A stretch of 64,000 bases of DNA. Source: Pseudomonas viridiflava (lineage in GTDB: Bacteria > Pseudomonadota > Gammaproteobacteria > Pseudomonadales > Pseudomonadaceae). The translations under genes were made by a program, and so were the position numbers. Below are positions 59,457 through 64,000 of this stretch, piece after piece. The notes beneath the pieces were generated by a model, which was not told where the DNA came from, made no database searches, and was given only the letters and a program-made list of their open reading frames with translations. The DNA is taken from NCBI RefSeq assembly GCF_900582625.1, contig NZ_UTIQ01000199.1, positions 310,001 to 374,000 on the forward strand. The letters run 5' to 3'. Position 1 is the first letter of the stretch; the number at the start of each line of letters is the position of its first letter.

Positions 59457-60179
59457 ATGACGTCCTTTCCTGAATACCCGGATAACGACCAATTGCACCG
59501 TCAGCGCAGTGGCCTTGGCACGGTTCGACGTGTGCTGATCTGGACGGCCGGTGCGCTCGTGGCGGGCGGCTTGGCGTGGCTGTTGTGGGTTTGGGCCAAT
59601 GACATGAGCGGCATCCGCCGCGAGGCGCCGAAGATTCCGGCCATTATTCCGCTGCCGCCACCGCCACCACCGCCGCCGGAGAAACCGCCCGAGCCGGAAA
59701 CGCCGGTCGAGGAAAAGATTGTCGAGCCCGAACCGACGCCCGAGCCGGAGGAGGTCAAGCCGCAGGAGGAGGCGCCGCCATCGCCGGCGGATGACCTGGC
59801 CAACCCGATGCAAATGGACGGCGACGCCCAGGCCGGTTCCGACGCCTTCAACATCGGCGCCGGCAAGGGCGGCGGCATGGCCGGCTCCGGCGGCGGGCGC
59901 TTGGGCAACGGCACCTACAGCCAGTTTCTGGCGTACAGCTTTCAACGCCTGCTGCGTGACTCGCCGGACCTGCGCAGCCTGGCCTTCGCCCTGGACGCCG
60001 ATGTGTGGCTCGACCAGGCCGGGCGCGTAACCCGCGTTGAACTGGGCAAAACCAGCGGCGATGCCGACCTCGACGCCAAGGTGCTCGCCGTGCTGCGCGC
60101 CTCACCCACATTGGAACGCCCGCCAGCCTCGTTACAGGTGCCGGTGCGCATTCGTTTGCAAGGACGCCGGCCGGGTTAG
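59457..60179 (+). CDS. TonB-like protein
   Basis: 240 residues. N-terminal TM about 24-46 (RRVLIWTAGALVAGGLAWLLWVW), then a Pro/Glu spacer (eight prolines in a row, PEPTPEPEEVKPQEE), then a TonB C-terminal domain (SLAFALDADVWLDQAGRVTRVELGKTSGDADLDAKVLAVLRASPTLERPPASLQVPVRI). This is the periplasmic rod that couples ExbB/ExbD energy to an outer-membrane partner. No TonB-dependent receptor is in the window; VreA, PdtB or the porin are possible partners (inference). Confidence 0.88.
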   Translation: MTSFPEYPDNDQLHRQRSGLGTVRRVLIWTAGALVAGGLAWLLWVWANDMSGIRREAPKIPAIIPLPPPPPPPPEKPPEPETPVEEKIVEPEPTPEPEEVKPQEEAPPSPADDLANPMQMDGDAQAGSDAFNIGAGKGGGMAGSGGGRLGNGTYSQFLAYSFQRLLRDSPDLRSLAFALDADVWLDQAGRVTRVELGKTSGDADLDAKVLAVLRASPTLERPPASLQVPVRIRLQGRRPG

Positions 60180-60215
60180 TCCGGCCGGACCACGACTTTT
60201 TTAGGAGCCGTACCC

Positions 60216-61916
60216 ATGAAGTGCAACGTGAATCGACTGGCCCTGGGCGTGAGCCTGGTGATCGCCAGCCTGGCCGGCAACGCGCAGGCGCAGACGCCGG
60301 CCGCCACGCCATCGCAAAACGCCACGGTGAACCTGATCCGCCTGCTGGTGCAGCAGGGCGTGCTCAAGCAAGACCAGGCGCAAGCCTTGATCGACCAGGC
60401 TGAAGCCGAGGCGCAACAGGCCCGGCAAACCGCCGCCACGGCCGTGCCGGTGCCAGCGCCTGGCGTGCCGGGCGAGGTGCGTGTGCAGTACGTGCCGACC
60501 ATTGTTCGCGAGCAGATTCGCGATCAGGTGAAAGCCGAAGTGATGGCCCAGGCCAAACAGGAAAACTGGGCGCAACCCAACGCGTTTCCGGATTGGCTCT
60601 CGCGCATCAGCTTTGAAGGGGACATGCGTTTGCGTAACGAATCGCGCTACTACTCGGGCAGCAACAGCAACGAGATCGTCGACTTCGCCGAGCTCAACGA
60701 TGACGGCCCGTACGACGTAAACCCGCAAAACAACACCGCATTGCCGCCGCTGCTTAACACTCGCGAAGACCGCGAAAACCTTCTGCGTTTGCGTGCGCGT
60801 TTGGGCGTGCGCGCCGTGCTTTCGCCACAGTGGACCGCCGTGATGCGCCTGGGCACCGGCTCCGACGACAGCCCGGTTTCCACCACGCAAACCTTGGGCG
60901 GCGGCTTTGACAAAAAAGACCTGTGGCTGGATCAGGGCTACCTGAATTACCGGCCCACTAAAGACCTGAGTTTTACCGGCGGGCGTATGCCCAATCCGTT
61001 TATGTCCACCGACTTGTTGTACTCCAACGACCTCAACTTCGATGGTCTGGCCGGCACCTTCAACCAGGCGATGAACAACGATGTCGGCCTGTTCGGCACC
61101 CTTGGCGCGTTCCCCGTGCAATACAGCGCCGACAGCGCCAGCAGCAACGGCCAGGATAAAGAAGACAGCGACAACAAATGGCTTTACGGCGCACAACTCG
61201 GCGCCCGCTGGGACTTCGCACCCGATAACAGTCTGAAAGGTGCGGTGGCCTATTACCGCTTTGACGACATCGAAGGCCGCCGTTCCAGCCCGTGCGCGCT
61301 GTATACCGGCGATCCGGCGTGCGACACCGATGAAACCCGGCCGAGTTTTATGCAAAAGGGCAACACCCTGATGGAATTGCGTGACCTGGTAACCGACCCG
61401 ACTGACCCAACGCCACCGCGGCCGCAGTTTGTCGGCCTGGCGTCGGAATTCAACGTGCTTGACCTCAACGCGGCGTGGGACACGGCTCTGTTCGATGACA
61501 TGAAACTGCGCACGCAGGGCAACTACCTAATCAACCTGGCCTACGACGAAGGCGAAATGCGCAAGCGTTCGGCCGGCGCCTTCGTCAACAACGTCGACAA
61601 CAACGGTGACCTCGACAGCGGCGATACCGCCTGGCAGTTGCAGTTCACCTTGGGCAGCGCGCTGGACCTGAAAAAGCGCGGCGATTGGAACCTGTTCGCG
61701 GGCTACAAATACATCGAACCGGATGCCTTGCCGGATGGCTTCAACGACTCCTCCTTCCACCTCGGCGGCACCAACGCCAAAGGCTATTTCCTGGGCGCCA
61801 ATTACGGCCTCGACGACCGCGTATTCGCCACCGTGCGCTGGCTGAGCGCCGAAGAAGTGAAGGGCGCGCCGTTCGACATCGACGTGCTGCAACTTGAGCT
61901 GAACACGCGCTTCTAG
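60216..61916 (+). CDS. Putative outer-membrane porin
   Basis: 566 residues. Signal peptide of about 25 (SLAGNAQAQ). A coiled-coil N-terminal part, NLIRLLVQQGVLKQDQAQALIDQAEAEAQQ, precedes the barrel. Barrel strands are Tyr/Asn-rich with frequent Asp turns (e.g. DMRLRNESRYYSGSNSN, LDQGYLNYRPTKDLSFTGGRMPNPF) and the C-terminus ends in Phe (LQLELNTRF), the BAM signal. It belongs to the putative-porin family. Ribosome site aggag before the ATG. Located after TonB; the equivalent position in P. aeruginosa is PA0696. Confidence 0.85.
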   Translation: MKCNVNRLALGVSLVIASLAGNAQAQTPAATPSQNATVNLIRLLVQQGVLKQDQAQALIDQAEAEAQQARQTAATAVPVPAPGVPGEVRVQYVPTIVREQIRDQVKAEVMAQAKQENWAQPNAFPDWLSRISFEGDMRLRNESRYYSGSNSNEIVDFAELNDDGPYDVNPQNNTALPPLLNTREDRENLLRLRARLGVRAVLSPQWTAVMRLGTGSDDSPVSTTQTLGGGFDKKDLWLDQGYLNYRPTKDLSFTGGRMPNPFMSTDLLYSNDLNFDGLAGTFNQAMNNDVGLFGTLGAFPVQYSADSASSNGQDKEDSDNKWLYGAQLGARWDFAPDNSLKGAVAYYRFDDIEGRRSSPCALYTGDPACDTDETRPSFMQKGNTLMELRDLVTDPTDPTPPRPQFVGLASEFNVLDLNAAWDTALFDDMKLRTQGNYLINLAYDEGEMRKRSAGAFVNNVDNNGDLDSGDTAWQLQFTLGSALDLKKRGDWNLFAGYKYIEPDALPDGFNDSSFHLGGTNAKGYFLGANYGLDDRVFATVRWLSAEEVKGAPFDIDVLQLELNTRF

Positions 61917-61931
61917 CGCCGGGAGTTTTCC

Positions 61932-62579
61932 ATGATCAAGCGAACTCACCCTGTCCTGAATCTGCTGGCCTTGCTGGTGGCCGTCGGCATGGCCGCCAGC
62001 GTCTCGGCAGAAACCATGGAAGAGCGCCTGCGCGCGCAACTGCGCAGCACCACGCAGCAATTGCAAACCGTACAAAGCGCCCAGGCACAAAGCACGGCGG
62101 CACAACAGGCGGCGGAAAAGCAGCTGAGCGCGGCCCAGGCGCAAATCAAGCAACTGACCGCCGAATTGGCCAAGGCACGCAGCCAGACTGAACAGCTCGG
62201 CGCACAGCAAGACGCCCTCCGCAACAGCGCACAGGCGCAGATGGCCGCCAGTAGCGAGCAGATCGGCAAGTTCAAACAAGCCTATGAAGAGCTGCTGGCG
62301 CGCGCCCGCGGCATCGACACGGCGCGTGCCACGCTGGCCACCGACCTGGCGGTTCGTGACACCGACTTGCACCAATGCACGGCGAAGAATCAGCAGATGT
62401 ATGGCATCGCCAAAGACATCCTCAGTGCCTACGAGAACATCGAGGTCAGCGATGTGTTGAAAATCCGTCAGCCCTTCGCCAGCGAGGCGCGGGTGAAGTT
62501 CGAGGAGTTGGCGCAGAGCTACGGCGATGCGCTCTACCAAACCCAGTTCGACGCCAGCAAAGCCACTGCCGGCAAATAA
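61932..62579 (+). CDS. Exported coiled-coil protein
   Basis: 215 residues. Signal peptide NLLALLVAVGMAASVSA, then a Gln/Ala-rich helix of about 90 residues (ERLRAQLRSTTQQLQTVQSAQAQ...) with coiled-coil character, and a C-terminal globular-looking part with one Cys (HQCTAKNQQMYGIAKDILSAYENIEVSDVLKIRQPFA). The family is not recognised; it occupies the place of PA0697 in the P. aeruginosa locus. A periplasmic scaffold for the TonB/porin assembly is a guess only. Confidence 0.72.
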   Translation: MIKRTHPVLNLLALLVAVGMAASVSAETMEERLRAQLRSTTQQLQTVQSAQAQSTAAQQAAEKQLSAAQAQIKQLTAELAKARSQTEQLGAQQDALRNSAQAQMAASSEQIGKFKQAYEELLARARGIDTARATLATDLAVRDTDLHQCTAKNQQMYGIAKDILSAYENIEVSDVLKIRQPFASEARVKFEELAQSYGDALYQTQFDASKATAGK

Positions 62580-62606
62580 CGGTTCACCTTAAAAGGAAGT
62601 AGTGAC

Positions 62607-63089
62607 ATGAGCGAAGACACCCTTATTCAAAGCATTACACCAAGCCAACTCGGCGACCTCCTGCAACGTGCAGGCTACCGCGTCAATCCGGCAGACCAGG
62701 GCGGGGTCGTGCAGCTGCTCAGCGCCAGTCAGGGCATTGGTTTTGCCGTGCGTTTCGGTAATGGCGCAGTTACCGCCGGCAGCTTTCTGGACTTCACGTT
62801 TAGTTGCGCTTTACGTATCGAAGGCGAGCTGCCAGAAGGCCTGGCCCAGGTATGGAACGCCACCCGCCGCTTTGCCCGGCTGGGCGTGCAGGGCGATTTT
62901 CTGGTGATGGAAATGGACGCCATTGTTGCCGCCGGCGTGAGCGAAGATCACCTGCGAGGCCAACTGGAACTGTGGGACCGGCTGCTTCAGGAATTCGTCG
63001 TGTACCTGCGCGACTTCACCCAGCAGGCGCGTGCTCAGCAGGCAACCGCACCGGTTCTGGATGAAGAGCACGAAGGCAGCGAGGCCTGA
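62607..63089 (+). CDS. YbjN-domain protein
   Basis: 160 residues; cytoplasmic, no signal peptide. The pattern LLQRAGYRVNPADQGGVVQLLSASQGIGFAVRFGN, DFTFSCALRIEGELPEGLAQVWNATRRFARLGVQGDFLVMEMDAIVAAGVS fits YbjN, a fold related to type III secretion chaperones. A ggaagt site precedes the ATG. It sits between the coiled-coil gene and the PpiC gene in a single run of plus-strand genes. Role unknown. Confidence 0.8.
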   Translation: MSEDTLIQSITPSQLGDLLQRAGYRVNPADQGGVVQLLSASQGIGFAVRFGNGAVTAGSFLDFTFSCALRIEGELPEGLAQVWNATRRFARLGVQGDFLVMEMDAIVAAGVSEDHLRGQLELWDRLLQEFVVYLRDFTQQARAQQATAPVLDEEHEGSEA

Positions 63090-63094
63090 GCAAC

Positions 63095-64000
63095 ATGAAC
63101 AGCCTGAGCAAATTGGCGGGCATCAGCGCCTTGGCGCTGGTGGCCGGCGGAGCCGTCTTGATAATGGCCTTCAACCCGGAAGGCGCCCCACAGGCATCGG
63201 TGCAGGCGCCGTCGAAAACAGCCGCAGTCAGAACGGTGCCTGCGGTTGCCACGCTGGGGGATTTACAACTGAGCAGCAGCGAACTCAGCGCAATGCTGGA
63301 GGGCTTGCCGCCCGCCAGCCGCGAGCAGCTACGGGAAAACCGTGCCGCGCTGGAAGGCTGGGTTCGTGCACGCCTGGCGGAGAAAGCCTTACTTGAGCAA
63401 GCAGACGCCCAGGGCTGGCAAGAGCGCCCGGAAATTCGACAGATGACCCGCGCTGCCACTGAACAGATAGTGCTGCGCACCTATTTGCAGTCCGTCAGCC
63501 AGTTGCCCGCCGATTACCCGGACGAGCAAACGCTGCAACAGGCTTATCAGAGCGCGAAACACACCCTGCAAACGCCGCCCTTGTACCGCGTCAGCCAAAT
63601 ATTTGTAGCGGTGCCGCCCGGTGCCAATGAAGAACAGCTGCGTAAAAAAGCCATCGAACTGGCCCGCCGCGCCCAGGCGCCGAATGCTGATTTCGCCGCG
63701 TTGGCTGAGCAATATTCCGAAGACCGCAGCACGGCGGAGCGGGGCGGTGATGCGGGGTTGCAACCCTTGCAGCAATACGTGCCGGAACTGCGCGAGGTGC
63801 TGAGCCGTCAGCGCGTGGGCAATGTGTCGGACGCGTTGCGTAGCAATGCCGGTTTCCACATTCTGAAGCTGACAGCAACGCAGCCGGCACGCACCGCCAG
63901 CTTCGACGAAGTACTTGAACAACTGCGTGTGGCATTGCGCAATCAACGCCAGGAGCAGGTGGCCAAAGCGTATCTCGAAGGTTTAGTCAGCAAAGCCACC
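63095..64000 (+). CDS. PpiC-type peptidyl-prolyl isomerase, N-terminal part (runs off the window)
   Basis: 302 codons are present with no stop before the window ends. N-terminal membrane anchor or signal (LAGISALALVAGGAVLIMAF), then a SurA/PrsA-like helical part (QLSSSELSAMLEGLPPASREQLRENRAALEGWVRARLAEKALLEQA). The parvulin domain covers about 165-265: YRVSQIFVAVPPGANEEQLRKKAIELARRAQ, FAALAEQYSEDRSTAERGGDAGLQPLQQYVPELREVL, NAGFHILKLTATQPA. Probably a periplasmic folding helper for the secreted or outer-membrane proteins of the locus; this fits the PA0699 position. Confidence 0.85.
   Translation, partial: MNSLSKLAGISALALVAGGAVLIMAFNPEGAPQASVQAPSKTAAVRTVPAVATLGDLQLSSSELSAMLEGLPPASREQLRENRAALEGWVRARLAEKALLEQADAQGWQERPEIRQMTRAATEQIVLRTYLQSVSQLPADYPDEQTLQQAYQSAKHTLQTPPLYRVSQIFVAVPPGANEEQLRKKAIELARRAQAPNADFAALAEQYSEDRSTAERGGDAGLQPLQQYVPELREVLSRQRVGNVSDALRSNAGFHILKLTATQPARTASFDEVLEQLRVALRNQRQEQVAKAYLEGLVSKAT

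Overview
The window reads as a high-GC chromosomal segment of a Pseudomonas species. The evidence is the 180 kDa-type NAD-glutamate dehydrogenase, the BetT-type BCCT carrier, repeated REP elements of the 'gtgggagcggctttagccgcga' class between genes, and a gene order from about 27 kb to the right end that matches the P. aeruginosa vre-hxc-pdt locus. I see no tRNA, rRNA, CRISPR, prophage or intact insertion sequence.

Left part (1-26.7 kb), mostly metabolic and accessory genes: the 3' part of gdhB; betT; two small unknown proteins and an SGNH hydrolase; a minus-strand oxidoreductase cluster (Old Yellow Enzyme, SDR, alpha/beta hydrolase) divergent from a TetR gene with a large palindrome between them; a GGDEF-EAL protein overlapping a PhnD-like periplasmic binding protein; an AraC, quinone-oxidoreductase and DoxX group; an ABM, SDR, MFS and Atu4866 group; a second AraC; a flavin reductase, SDR and SnoaL group with a LysR gene; an unusual pyruvate-kinase-like protein; an LMW phosphatase/ArsC-fold protein; a CHAD protein.

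Right part (27-64 kb), one large secretion locus. vreA-vreI-vreR encode a cell-surface signalling system (STN-domain periplasmic protein, ECF sigma factor, FecR-type anti-sigma factor). Next comes a complete Hxc-type type II secretion system, with minor-pseudopilin genes on the minus strand interleaved with plus-strand genes, followed by a PstS/DING-type exported phosphate-binding protein that is probably its substrate. A two-partner secretion system follows: the 4166-residue exoprotein PdtA, a Phd/transposase-like small protein, and the FhaC-type transporter PdtB. The locus continues with an ExbB carrying a lectin-like N-terminus, ExbD, TonB, a porin, a coiled-coil periplasmic protein, a YbjN protein and a PpiC-type isomerase cut by the window edge.

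Working model: sigma-VreI and PhoB control the locus under phosphate starvation, as is known for P. aeruginosa. Two 27-bp elements, one upstream of pdtA and one upstream of the Phd-like gene, share a 15-bp identical core and contain Pho-box-like half-sites spaced 11 bp apart, which fits this model. Less expected observations are the Phd-transposase chimera next to a perfect 20-bp palindrome, the lectin-like ExbB, a 46-residue cysteine-bearing tandem repeat inside PdtA, and a nested-hairpin leader before an MFS gene.
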